Origin: Aliarcobacter sp017996075
GTDB lineage: Bacteria > Campylobacterota > Campylobacteria > Campylobacterales > Arcobacteraceae
Length of the DNA stretch: 49,974 nt
Assembly (NCBI RefSeq): GCF_051062515.1
Contig: NZ_JAMXEK010000013.1
Strand: one strand, 5' to 3'
The position numbers and the translations under genes were made by a program. Position 1 is the stretch's first letter. Every line of letters starts with the position of its first letter. This document shows positions 1 through 7,873 of this stretch, piece after piece. Below the pieces are notes generated by a model that saw only the letters and a list, made by a program, of their open reading frames with translations, was not told the origin of the DNA and did no database searches.

Positions 1-640
1 ACTGAATTTGCCAAAGGCAAAAAATCGGGTCATATGTATTGAATTTATCCAACAATAAGAAGTGATTTATCAATGAAAGCTGTCTTAATCCCCTTAAATC
101 GGGTCATATGTATTGAATACTTTCGATGCAAAATTCAGAACTAGTTCTGGGCACTTGTCTTAATCCCCTTAAATCGGGTCATATGTATTGAATTTCCATG
201 ATACAGAGACAACTGGTGTTGAGGCAGAAGATGTCTTAATCCCCTTAAATCGGGTCATATGTATTGAATGAATTAGACATTAAGGAGCTAAAAAGAACAT
301 TAGTCTTAATCCCCTTAAATCGGGTCATATGTATTGAATAGATAGAGTAAAAGAAATTATATTAGCAGTTGACGGGTCTTAATCCCCTTAAATCGGGTCA
401 TATGTATTGAATATATAAAAGTAGCTATATCAAACGAGAATGGAATTATTCAGTCTTAATCCCCTTAAATCGGGTCATATGTATTGAATATGTTGTTCAT
501 TTTACACCTTTAACTGGCGCCCTTTTTGTTGAGTCTTAATCCCCTTAAATCGGGTCATATGTATTGAATAGAGTTAGAATACAAAGTTGCATTAATTTGC
601 GACGTCTTAATCCCCTTAAATCGGGTCATATGTATTGAAT
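1..640 (-). CRISPR. CRISPR array, 9 repeats, 8 spacers
   Basis: Eight identical 37-nt repeats lie at 82-118, 157-193, 233-269, 303-339, 376-412, 453-489, 533-569 and 604-640. A ninth, degenerate copy keeps only 22-44. On the plus strand a repeat begins GTCTTAATCCCC and ends TATGTATTGAAT. Spacers are 37, 38, 39, 33, 36, 40, 43 and 34 nt, an uneven length range. Read on the minus strand the repeat ends ATTAAGAC, which resembles the ATTGAAAC-type 5' handle of type III crRNAs, and it has a CCC/GGG stem. The decayed copy is then at the distal end and the leader is at 641-1043 beside cas2. Orientation is therefore minus, by inference. A small TTGCC/GGCAA hairpin at 8-20 follows the last repeat and could help end the precursor. 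Confidence 0.97.
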
Positions 641-1043
641 AGCCATAAAAAAGGCTTTTCGTAATTTGTATTTTACACATAATCGACTTAAAAATACGAT
701 TTTATAGTATTTTATATAAAAAGTTCGCAAATGTATACCATTTTTCAAAATGCAACTCTAGTATTTTGACATTAAATTCTTAAAAATCTCGATTTTATGG
801 ACTTCTTTTATTTAAAAAAGTTCGCAAATCATTTTATAAAAAACTAAAAAATTGAGATTCTCTAATTTTTAGCTTAAGTTAAGTTTCAAAAGTACCGTAA
901 ATTCGATGTTTAAAACTTAAATAAAAATAAAAGTTCGCAAATCTAAAAACTCAATATTTGTAAAAGGTATATTTGCGAAGTTTTAAAAGTTAATTTTAAC
1001 TAAAAAGTCCTAAAAATGACCAAAAAAAGTTCGCAAATCGTTT
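641..1043 (-). promoter_or_regulatory. CRISPR leader region
   Basis: This 403-bp gene-free, very AT-rich stretch separates cas2 from the first (newest) repeat. In type III loci this position is the leader, which carries the pre-crRNA promoter and the integration signals. A short AGCC/GGCT inverted repeat (641-656) abuts repeat 604-640 directly. Further out are four near-identical copies of a 14-bp motif spaced about 100 bp apart. No coding frame of note is seen. The exact promoter cannot be picked out because TATAAT-like strings are everywhere in this composition. Confidence 0.75.
718..1038 (-). repeat. Four ~100-bp-spaced AAAAGTTCGCAAAT repeats
   Basis: The string AAAAGTTCGCAAAT occurs at about 719-732, 816-829, 929-942 and 1025-1038, with start-to-start distances of 97, 113 and 96 bp. 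A related inverted copy (ATTTGCGAAGTTTT) is at 971-984. Text upstream of each copy is partly alike: ACGATTTTAT at 697-706, TCGATTTTAT at 789-798 and a weaker TCGATG at 903-908. This suggests degenerate ~100-bp tandem units inside the leader. They do not match the CRISPR repeat. Function is unknown; protein-binding sites for adaptation or leader duplications are possible. Confidence 0.85.
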
Positions 1044-1319
1044 TTATATAAAATACTCCTTTTTTTCAAAAGTTTCTTCTCTATTACAAAGCTCAAATGA
1101 CTTTGGAACACAATTTTCACAGATATGATAAAATCTTAAACTATCAATCTTTTTATCGATTAACTCTTCCAGTTTTTCTACTAATTTTTTCATTTTAGTT
1201 TTGTTTAATTCACACTCAAAAACTGAAAAATTAACTCTGTACCCATAAGCTTCAAGCTCATCTGAAACTTTTTTTCTTCTTTTATTATTTTCTATATCAT
1301 ACGTTATTAGATATTTCAT
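1044..1319 (-). CDS. cas2: CRISPR-associated endoribonuclease/adaptation protein Cas2
   Basis: Cas2 is the ferredoxin-fold partner of Cas1 in the spacer-integration complex. The N terminus MKYLITYDIENNKRRKK carries the family's conserved first-strand Asp (YDI), followed by a YRVNFSVFEC segment typical of Cas2. At 91 residues it has normal length. The ATG at 1319 is chosen; it forms a TGATG junction with the RT-cas1 stop, so the two are translationally coupled. An in-frame TTG three bases earlier is less likely. It is the last gene of the locus and abuts the leader. Confidence 0.95.
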   Translation of the reverse strand: MKYLITYDIENNKRRKKVSDELEAYGYRVNFSVFECELNKTKMKKLVEKLEELIDKKIDSLRFYHICENCVPKSFELCNREETFEKKEYFI

Positions 1320-3553
1320 CAATATTTTCCAATAAAAGGTTTATACAATTTTGTATTATCGTCAATTGCTTGAGCTAATTTATAACATTGTGATTGAATA
1401 ATATTTTCTATTTTGATTGACTCTTTCTTCCACATAGTGTAACTTCCTAATTTCTCTTTTATATTTTTTGAGATTAGTTGTCTTGAGCTTTTTGTAAGAA
1501 GTCCATCATTTCCGAGCTTTATAGGTTCATTTTTATTTAACATTGAAACTATTGTTCTATCAACAATAAATGTTCTGAACTCTTCTATCATATCAAATGT
1601 AAGTGTAGGTTTATTCCCATCAATTGAATGCAAGAAAGAGATATTAAGACTAAGTCCTGCATGAACTAAAAAGTGCTGTACTCTTCCATATAAAATTGCA
1701 TATGCATAATTTAAAGAACTATTTACAATATCTTTTGCTCCTAATGTTACTCTTTTTTCAAAAGGAACTTCAATAACAAGTCTTAAACTATTCCAATATA
1801 TTGATGAAATACTTCCTTCATAGCCCATAAGTTCAGATATATTTAAAGCTTTTGGAATTTTTTTCTCTAAAATATTCTCCATATTCACAATTTTATCATC
1901 TAAAATTTTGTGATATTTATCTAAATACTTTAAATAATTTATTTGATTTTTAGATTTTCCTTTTATAAATTGTGTTGCTAAATAGAGTTGTAATGGTGTT
2001 TCTAATACTTTTGCTTGTTTAGTTATATTTTGTGTAACTGTTGATTTATGTGTAATTAAAGAAGCATATGAAATTGCATTTCTATCTATAAAATCTATTG
2101 TTATGCTATTTTCCACTGCTTTTTTTATTATATCAGTTGATAGTATTAAACCTTTACCTTCTATAATAATCCTATTTACTTTATCAATAGCAAAACTACT
2201 TTGAACTTTTCCAAACTCTTTGATAACAAATTTATTTTTACTAATACCTAAAAATAAACCTTCTCGTGATATATGAATAGTAGAATCATTTGCAAATTTT
2301 TTTGCATACAAATTTTTCTTTTTATCTATTTTTGTCTTAGAATCTTTATATGATTTATTAGCCAAATATTTTTCATAGGCTTTTGCAATTATTAACTCAA
2401 TTTTATCGTTTATTTCTTGAGTATCAAAAAGAATATCAAATTTTATTTGAGATAAAAGTATTTTAAAATCTTTTTTTGTTTTTATCTTTTTGCTCGATTT
2501 TTTTTGAAATACTTTTTGAGAAATTGACTCCACTAAATGCTCTTTTAACATTTGATGCTGAGTTGAATTTGGTATTATAATTTTTAAATAGTAGTTTTTT
2601 AGAGACATTAAATAGCTATTTAAATTATCTACGTATGCTTTAAATCCTAATTTTGTTTTAGCAAGATTGTGTAAATGAGAGATAGATTTTTGCAGTCTTT
2701 CATTATCAACAAATCTATTTTTTCCTACAAAATGAACTCCTAAAAAAATAAATCCATCTTTTAAATGAGTAATTTTAGTTTTATCTTCACCTAGAGATAA
2801 ATCTAATGTTTTTAGAAATTCATCTAAGAGTTGCTTTGTTTTTATAGCTTCTTGTTGTTCTTTGAAAAAAACTACAAAATCATCTGCATATCTTATGTGT
2901 AAAACTTCTATTTTTTCTAAAAATCTATCCATAAGATCTAAATATATATTTGAAAGAAGTGGAGATAATATATCTCCTTGATGTACTCCTTGAATGTGTT
3001 CAAAATAGTCAAAACTTTTAAAAGAACCAACTTGTATAAAAAGTGAAATTAATTTTATTACTCTTTTATCACTTATTTGCCTATCAAGTATTTTTAATAG
3101 CTTATCATGATTTATTGTTTCGAAGAAATTATCTATATCTGTTTTTAAAATCCAATGATATTTTTCATTTATAAATTGAGATGTTTTATTTATAGCTTTA
3201 AGAGTTGATTTATCTTTCCTATAAGCATATGATTTATCACTAAATGTTTTTTCAAAGTAATCTCTTAGTGAAATGTATAAAACTTTTTGAATAAGTTTGT
3301 CTTTTATAGAACTAAGAGCAATTGGTCTTTTTTCATTACTATTTTCTTTGTTTATCTCAATCTTTTTAAGTGGCTCTGGAATGTATGAACCTTTTTGAAT
3401 TGATAAAATAATCTCTTCAATATTATTTGAAAGATTACTTTTAAATTCATTATATGAAATTTCATCAATACCAGTTGATTTTGATGAAATCTCTAAAAAT
3501 GAATCTTTTAAATTTTGTTTTGTAAAAATGTGTTCTAGAGTTGAAAAAAATAT
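1319..3553 (-). CDS. cas1: Reverse transcriptase-Cas1 fusion protein
   Basis: An N-terminal group II intron-like reverse transcriptase is fused to Cas1, the spacer integrase. Such fusions can acquire spacers from RNA. Numbered from 3553 the protein has 744 residues. RT motifs in order are RPIALSSIKDKL, YAYRKDKSTLKAI, KTDIDNFFE (catalytic Asp), QGDILSPLLSNIYLD and RYADDFVVFF (residues 221-230, YADD intact), then FLGVHF. The Cas1 half has the expected acidic and His ligands: E579 in MGYEGSIS, H642 in SFLHS and D654 in TFDMIEEFR. Oddity: the open frame begins after TAA 3556-3554 and contains no ATG, GTG or TTG before Met208 (2932), which lies beyond most RT motifs. The first codon is ATA at 3553, with AACGAG 8 nt upstream. 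An upstream in-frame TTG (3595) is cut off by that TAA. Whether this is a rare start, a nonsense mutation or a sequence error is open. Confidence 0.88.
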   Translation of the reverse strand: MFFSTLEHIFTKQNLKDSFLEISSKSTGIDEISYNEFKSNLSNNIEEIILSIQKGSYIPEPLKKIEINKENSNEKRPIALSSIKDKLIQKVLYISLRDYFEKTFSDKSYAYRKDKSTLKAINKTSQFINEKYHWILKTDIDNFFETINHDKLLKILDRQISDKRVIKLISLFIQVGSFKSFDYFEHIQGVHQGDILSPLLSNIYLDLMDRFLEKIEVLHIRYADDFVVFFKEQQEAIKTKQLLDEFLKTLDLSLGEDKTKITHLKDGFIFLGVHFVGKNRFVDNERLQKSISHLHNLAKTKLGFKAYVDNLNSYLMSLKNYYLKIIIPNSTQHQMLKEHLVESISQKVFQKKSSKKIKTKKDFKILLSQIKFDILFDTQEINDKIELIIAKAYEKYLANKSYKDSKTKIDKKKNLYAKKFANDSTIHISREGLFLGISKNKFVIKEFGKVQSSFAIDKVNRIIIEGKGLILSTDIIKKAVENSITIDFIDRNAISYASLITHKSTVTQNITKQAKVLETPLQLYLATQFIKGKSKNQINYLKYLDKYHKILDDKIVNMENILEKKIPKALNISELMGYEGSISSIYWNSLRLVIEVPFEKRVTLGAKDIVNSSLNYAYAILYGRVQHFLVHAGLSLNISFLHSIDGNKPTLTFDMIEEFRTFIVDRTIVSMLNKNEPIKLGNDGLLTKSSRQLISKNIKEKLGSYTMWKKESIKIENIIQSQCYKLAQAIDDNTKLYKPFIGKY

Positions 3554-3607
3554 TTATAAAGCTCGTTTAATAGCTAAATTTTCATAGTTTATCAATAAAT
3601 CATTTAT

Positions 3608-4750
3608 TTATTTTTTTATATCTTCAAATTTTCCATTACTATTTGCATGAGCTAAATTATTTCTTTTTTTATCAATATCACTATACAATTGTTTTAAACG
3701 CGAAGGATATGAATTAGCTAATTTTATATAATCTGATTCTATAATATTTAATTTTGTTTTATTTTGTTTTAGAAACTGAGAATAGCTTCTCCAGCTTAAA
3801 TTTTTAAAAAAATCTCCTATTTTATAAAGATCATGATTTAATTGTCGTTCTATATCTTCTACTAAATCTAAATGTTTATTTTTTATATAACTTTTTATAT
3901 ACATTCTTATACTTTCATATAAGAGTGCTAAACTAAGTAACATATACTCTTTTTCAAATAAATTTTTAGATAATTGATAGTAAACCATATATCTTTTTTT
4001 ATTTTTGAAATCTATTAATTTTTGAATAATTAATTTTAATGTATTAGCTTGTGTTTTGATTGAAATATCATCTATTTTATCAAGCTCTTCTATTAAATCT
4101 TTTGATGTTTTTAAAAGATTACCAATATTTAAAGCCATTAAATCATTAGAAAAATCATTTAATTCTTTTAAAAGTTTATTGTATTTTACTGATTTTATAT
4201 GACTGGCAACAGTATAGTTTTTTTCAAAAGTTGTAAGAACAAAAGAGATATTTGCAAGGTCTAAATACTCTTTTAAATCTATAATTTCATACTCTTTAAA
4301 AGCTAGTATTTCTTTTGCAAAAAGTATTTTTTTTATTTTTTGAGTATCTTGAAAATTTTGTATTATCAAATCTACAATCATTAAAATTGGAAGATGTCTA
4401 AAACCATGAGATACATCTACAATAACTTCTTGATAAGAAGTTATTGTTTCATTTATAATTTTAAAAATATTTTTAAAATCTTTATCATCTTGAATTAAAC
4501 AATTACTATTAAAACTATTAAATTCTAGATTTTCTTTTTTTAATACTTTTATATTTGCATTTTGTGCATCTTTTGTATAAATTGGAACTATTTCATAACT
4601 TTTTGAGAAATTTTCTATTAAAAGAGGAAAAGTATTAAAATACTCTTTTTGTACCTCTTTTTTCCACTCAAAATAATATTTTGCCTTCGTATGGTTATCT
4701 AGTTCTCCAGCTTTTCCTAAAATTGTTATTATTGCTTTTTTTGGGTTCAT
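3608..4750 (-). CDS. CARF-HEPN ribonuclease, Csx1/Csx2 (TM1812) type
   Basis: This is a predicted ancillary effector of type III CRISPR: an N-terminal CARF domain senses cyclic oligoadenylate made by Cas10 and a C-terminal HEPN domain cuts RNA. The start MNPKKAIITILGKAG is a Rossmann-like first strand. VDVSHGFRHLPIL (residues 111-123) is the signature CARF ligand-loop motif of the TM1812/Csx2 group. The extreme C terminus holds RNNLAH (363-368), matching the HEPN R-x4-H catalytic motif. The 380-residue length fits. It sits 2 bp after the PIN gene and just before RT-cas1. Which cyclic species it binds cannot be told from sequence. Confidence 0.88.
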   Translation of the reverse strand: MNPKKAIITILGKAGELDNHTKAKYYFEWKKEVQKEYFNTFPLLIENFSKSYEIVPIYTKDAQNANIKVLKKENLEFNSFNSNCLIQDDKDFKNIFKIINETITSYQEVIVDVSHGFRHLPILMIVDLIIQNFQDTQKIKKILFAKEILAFKEYEIIDLKEYLDLANISFVLTTFEKNYTVASHIKSVKYNKLLKELNDFSNDLMALNIGNLLKTSKDLIEELDKIDDISIKTQANTLKLIIQKLIDFKNKKRYMVYYQLSKNLFEKEYMLLSLALLYESIRMYIKSYIKNKHLDLVEDIERQLNHDLYKIGDFFKNLSWRSYSQFLKQNKTKLNIIESDYIKLANSYPSRLKQLYSDIDKKRNNLAHANSNGKFEDIKK

Positions 4751-4752
4751 TT

Positions 4753-5175
4753 TTAGCCTTTTACCGTTTGTATTTTTATATTATTAAAATTTTCTAATTT
4801 TAAAAGTTTTTTATCATTCGTTATAAAAATATTGCAATTCACTCTTGAAGTACTTTGAAGTATCATCAAATCTTCAAAATCATCAAAACCATTTTCAGAA
4901 AAACTTTTTTGAGCCAACAAAAAATCATTATGCACCAAATAGACGGGAGCTATTTCTTGACAAAGCTGGTTGATAGCATTTATAACTATATTTACTTCTA
5001 ATTTTCTTTTTTGAGTTAGAATATAATACAAAGTAGTTATAAAATCTCCTGAAAAATAAAATTCCAAATCTTGATTATCTTTGTTTTTCATATACCAAGA
5101 TATTGAATCTTTTGAGTTTAATCTTGAAGAATCAAGAAAATCTAGGCAAATATTTGCATCAAGAAATATTTTCAT
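4753..5175 (-). CDS. PIN-domain nuclease, probable VapC-like toxin
   Basis: The 140-residue protein starts MKIFLDANICLDFLD, giving the first PIN Asp. Later acidic residues lie in GFDDFEDLMILQS, and ITNDKKLLK provides the final conserved strand. PIN proteins are Mg-dependent RNases; in toxin-antitoxin pairs they are held inactive by the upstream antitoxin. The start overlaps the preceding ribbon-helix-helix gene by 17 bp, the usual antitoxin-toxin arrangement. It lies inside the CRISPR locus, so it could be a stabilising module or an effector. Its RNA target is unknown. Confidence 0.8.
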   Translation of the reverse strand: MKIFLDANICLDFLDSSRLNSKDSISWYMKNKDNQDLEFYFSGDFITTLYYILTQKRKLEVNIVINAINQLCQEIAPVYLVHNDFLLAQKSFSENGFDDFEDLMILQSTSRVNCNIFITNDKKLLKLENFNNIKIQTVKG

Positions 5176-5425
5176 GATAATTTTCTTTCATAGATTTAAA
5201 ATCTTCATCTCCTATTTTATTATCAAATAATCCTATAAAATTTCCTGTTCTCATAGATACTGTCTCTTCAACTTTTTCTAAAATTGTAGGGTCTTTTGCG
5301 ATAGCTTGAAAATATAAATTTATTGCTTCTGTAAAGTTTTTATGTTTTTGTTTTAAAACAACTTCTGCTTTTTCAATAACTTCTCTATCAAGTAAAAAGT
5401 TCTTTCTTATTTTTAATGTTTCCAT
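5159..5425 (-). CDS. Ribbon-helix-helix antitoxin-like protein
   Basis: This small protein (88 residues from the second ATG) begins METLKIRKNFLLDREVIEKAE, which reads as a strand followed by helices as in ribbon-helix-helix regulators. A C-terminal tail (IGDEDFKSMKENYHEN) could wrap the toxin. Two ATGs exist, at 5431 and 5425; AAGG sits only 2 nt before the first but 8 nt before the second, so 5425 is preferred. It overlaps the PIN gene. A perfect palindrome covers its promoter, consistent with autoregulation. The assignment rests on size, context and fold-like pattern, not a clear family match. Confidence 0.65.
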   Translation of the reverse strand: METLKIRKNFLLDREVIEKAEVVLKQKHKNFTEAINLYFQAIAKDPTILEKVEETVSMRTGNFIGLFDNKIGDEDFKSMKENYHENIS

Positions 5426-5446
5426 ACTCATAACCTTTATATGTAT

Positions 5447-5483
5447 AAAATAAATATGTATTATTATAACACATATTTATTTT
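5447..5483 (-). promoter_or_regulatory. Palindromic operator/promoter of the RHH-PIN pair
   Basis: Perfect 13-bp inverted arms (AAAATAAATATGT at 5447-5459, its complement at 5471-5483) flank an 11-bp centre. Read on the minus strand the centre contains TATAAT, a consensus -10 element. Repressor binding would therefore block this promoter. The site lies between the stop codon of the large RAMP gene and the antitoxin start, giving the pair its own transcription unit within the cas locus. Confidence 0.75.
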
Positions 5484-7873
5484 TAATTAAAAAAGTTTTT
5501 TAACTCTTCTTCAGATTCTTTACCTATAAATCTTCCTAATTGTGCATCTTTAAAAAAGCTTTTTTGGTCTTTTGGCTTCATGTTTGAATAAACTTCTTTG
5601 ATACTACTTATGATTTTAGAGATATTGTTTTCATCTATAGATAATTTCTCTAAAATAGATTTTACCTTTTTTCCATCTTTTGCATTTGCTAAGTCATCTA
5701 TACTTATATTTGTACTTGATGATTTTGAAGATTTTGAAAAATTTTCAAGCTCTTTTTGTACTATTGCAATATCTTTAAAATATGGATAATTTGAGATAAA
5801 GTCTTCTAAGGCTTTTTGCATAAACTTATTTTCAAGTTTTTTTATAGAAAGCCATTTTTCATTGGCTTCTTTTTGCCTTTTTTCTTCTTTTTCTTGCTTC
5901 TCTTTATCTTCTAGTTTAGATATTGTTTGATTTATCTTGCCTATTTTTTCTAGTTCATTTGGATATTTCTCTATAAAGTTTTTTAGTGTATCAATATTTG
6001 TTGAAGATATTGCGAAATTCCAATCTTTTTCAAGTTGTTCTTTTTGTTTCTCAGTCTCTTTTATTTGCTCTATTTTTAATCTATCTTCTTCAAAAATTTT
6101 GTTTACAAGCTCTTTATCTTCACTTTTTAGTTTTGTTTCTAAAGTTTTTATTTTAATACCATCTAGCTTACTATATTGCTTCAAACTCTCTATAGCATTT
6201 TTAACTTTTGCAAAATTTTCAAGTTCCATATGCTCTAATTTTGAATTTCCTTTATTATCCTGTTCACTTGCCATTGTTAAAAGTTCTTTTATCTCATCTT
6301 TTTCAGACCAATTTTCTATTTGACTTGAGATATTTAATTCAAACTCTCTTAAATATTCATCTATATTTTCAAAATTATCTATGTCCAAAGATATTTTCCC
6401 ATATCCTAAAGATTTTGCCATACCGATATTGTGATAACAATCTTTTGAATTATGAAAAGTTAATGCCGATAAAATAGCTCCTAACTCTAATTTTTTAATA
6501 TTATGATATTTTAATTTACCCTTAAAAATAACTCCTCTATCAAGAGGTTTAAAATTAGTTCCTATATTTTCATTTCCAGTATCTTTTGATGATTTAACTC
6601 CATTTTTATGAATTGGATATCTTTTTCTTCCTGATATTTTAAAATCTCCATCCATATAAGTTGAATATTTGTCATCTCTATTTTGTCTTATATAGTTTGG
6701 ATAGTATGAAGCTCTTGGAGTCCCTAAAACTTCAGTTCTATTATTAAGCTCTTTTATGTTTTCAACTGCTTTAAAATGACTAAAAATAACTCTACCTTTT
6801 AAAGCAAGATTTTTTCTTTTATTTATATAACCAAAGATAGCTTGAGTCAAATCTAAATTATCTTCATAATGGATATTTTCTATACCATCTTTTACACTAA
6901 AATTATAAAAGAGTTTATATAAATATGATAAACCAAAGTGTTCAACTCTTTTTTGTTCATTTATTTGAAAAAATACTGGTACTTTTTCTCCATTTTCTAA
7001 TTTTTCTTTCCAGTATGTCCAATCTGGAGACTCTTTTGGTTCTGTTTTTCTTTTATCAAAATAAGCAAATTTGAATTTTTCCATAAGTTTTTTTGAAACT
7101 TCAAGCTCTCCTTTAGGTGCAAAAAACAGAAATTCAAAGCCTTTTCCATCACCCATTTTTCCTGTATTTTCTCTTGGTGTTGGTTGTCCTGTTAAAACTA
7201 AAGTAGCTTTATTTTTACCATTTTTATCATATTTATAAAACTCCCTTTTATCGTATTTTTTATTTGTTTCAGAAAAATATTTTTCCGATAGAGTTATCTC
7301 ATGGAATTTATCTCCAACTAATTTATACTTATACTTAGCTGTTTTTTGATTTCCATCATTAGCTTTGAATATATTATCTGATTTTGAAAAATATTTTGAA
7401 AATTCAACTTTTAAAGCATAATCTATTTGATTATGATGAATTCTTCCAGGAACTCCACAATCTTCTATGATATATCCATTATCTACTTTTTTTAACCAAC
7501 CACAATATGTTGTATTGTTTTGCTGACTCATCTCTGTCATATAAAAATTATTAGATTTTGATAAATCCCTTACAGCATATGTATTATCATCAAATACTTC
7601 TTCTCTTAGTTTAGAAAAACTCATTATCTCTAAAACATTTCTTACCATTCCTTTTATAGAAGAGCTTGGAATATAGTATTGTCCATTGTGGTTGCAAAAC
7701 TCCTCTTTATTTTTACTATCTTTTATAAATATAGGACTTTTTGCTGTGATAGTTATATCTATCTCTCCACTCTCACCATCTTCAAAAGGTATATCATGAC
7801 TTACTAAATCTGCCCAATATGGAGTATAAACCTCTTTATTTAGTGGTACAAAATTATATGGTGCTGTTATCAT
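5483..7873 (-). CDS. Large RAMP protein (TIGR03986-like) with coiled-coil tail
   Basis: This 796-residue RAMP/Cas7-like protein resembles the TIGR03986 family found in subtype III-D loci. Residues 67-78 (YIPSSSIKGMVR) are the conserved RAMP helix motif; GRIHH and GMAKSLGYGK (near 505) look like further RAMP loops. After about residue 530 the sequence turns into a ~265-residue Lys/Glu-rich region with long heptad-like helices, predicted coiled coil. It overlaps csx19 by 4 bp (ATGA). It is probably a backbone or peripheral subunit of the interference complex. The long charged tail is unusual for a RAMP and has no assigned role. Confidence 0.75.
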   Translation of the reverse strand: MITAPYNFVPLNKEVYTPYWADLVSHDIPFEDGESGEIDITITAKSPIFIKDSKNKEEFCNHNGQYYIPSSSIKGMVRNVLEIMSFSKLREEVFDDNTYAVRDLSKSNNFYMTEMSQQNNTTYCGWLKKVDNGYIIEDCGVPGRIHHNQIDYALKVEFSKYFSKSDNIFKANDGNQKTAKYKYKLVGDKFHEITLSEKYFSETNKKYDKREFYKYDKNGKNKATLVLTGQPTPRENTGKMGDGKGFEFLFFAPKGELEVSKKLMEKFKFAYFDKRKTEPKESPDWTYWKEKLENGEKVPVFFQINEQKRVEHFGLSYLYKLFYNFSVKDGIENIHYEDNLDLTQAIFGYINKRKNLALKGRVIFSHFKAVENIKELNNRTEVLGTPRASYYPNYIRQNRDDKYSTYMDGDFKISGRKRYPIHKNGVKSSKDTGNENIGTNFKPLDRGVIFKGKLKYHNIKKLELGAILSALTFHNSKDCYHNIGMAKSLGYGKISLDIDNFENIDEYLREFELNISSQIENWSEKDEIKELLTMASEQDNKGNSKLEHMELENFAKVKNAIESLKQYSKLDGIKIKTLETKLKSEDKELVNKIFEEDRLKIEQIKETEKQKEQLEKDWNFAISSTNIDTLKNFIEKYPNELEKIGKINQTISKLEDKEKQEKEEKRQKEANEKWLSIKKLENKFMQKALEDFISNYPYFKDIAIVQKELENFSKSSKSSSTNISIDDLANAKDGKKVKSILEKLSIDENNISKIISSIKEVYSNMKPKDQKSFFKDAQLGRFIGKESEEELKNFFN

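Noticed and set aside
718..1038. The AGTTCGCAAAT repeats as a second CRISPR array
   Set aside because: The shared core is only ~14 bp and the intervals are ~85-100 bp, both outside the CRISPR range.
1319..2932. Treating the Met at 2932 as the true start of Cas1
   Set aside because: The frame continues upstream through all earlier RT motifs without a stop, so a start here would cut the RT domain in half.
1044..3553. A free retron or group II intron RT
   Set aside because: The RT is continuous with a complete Cas1 domain and followed by cas2 and a CRISPR array; no intron ribozyme or retron RNA was seen.
3541..3610. A clear-cut frameshift pseudogene at the RT N terminus
   Set aside because: All three frames meet stops just upstream and no single indel restores a frame with a good ATG, so a specific lesion cannot be asserted.
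5598..6477. Plus-strand open frames inside the large RAMP gene
   Set aside because: They are Phe/Ser-rich antisense shadows of a well-supported minus-strand gene, with no ribosome site.
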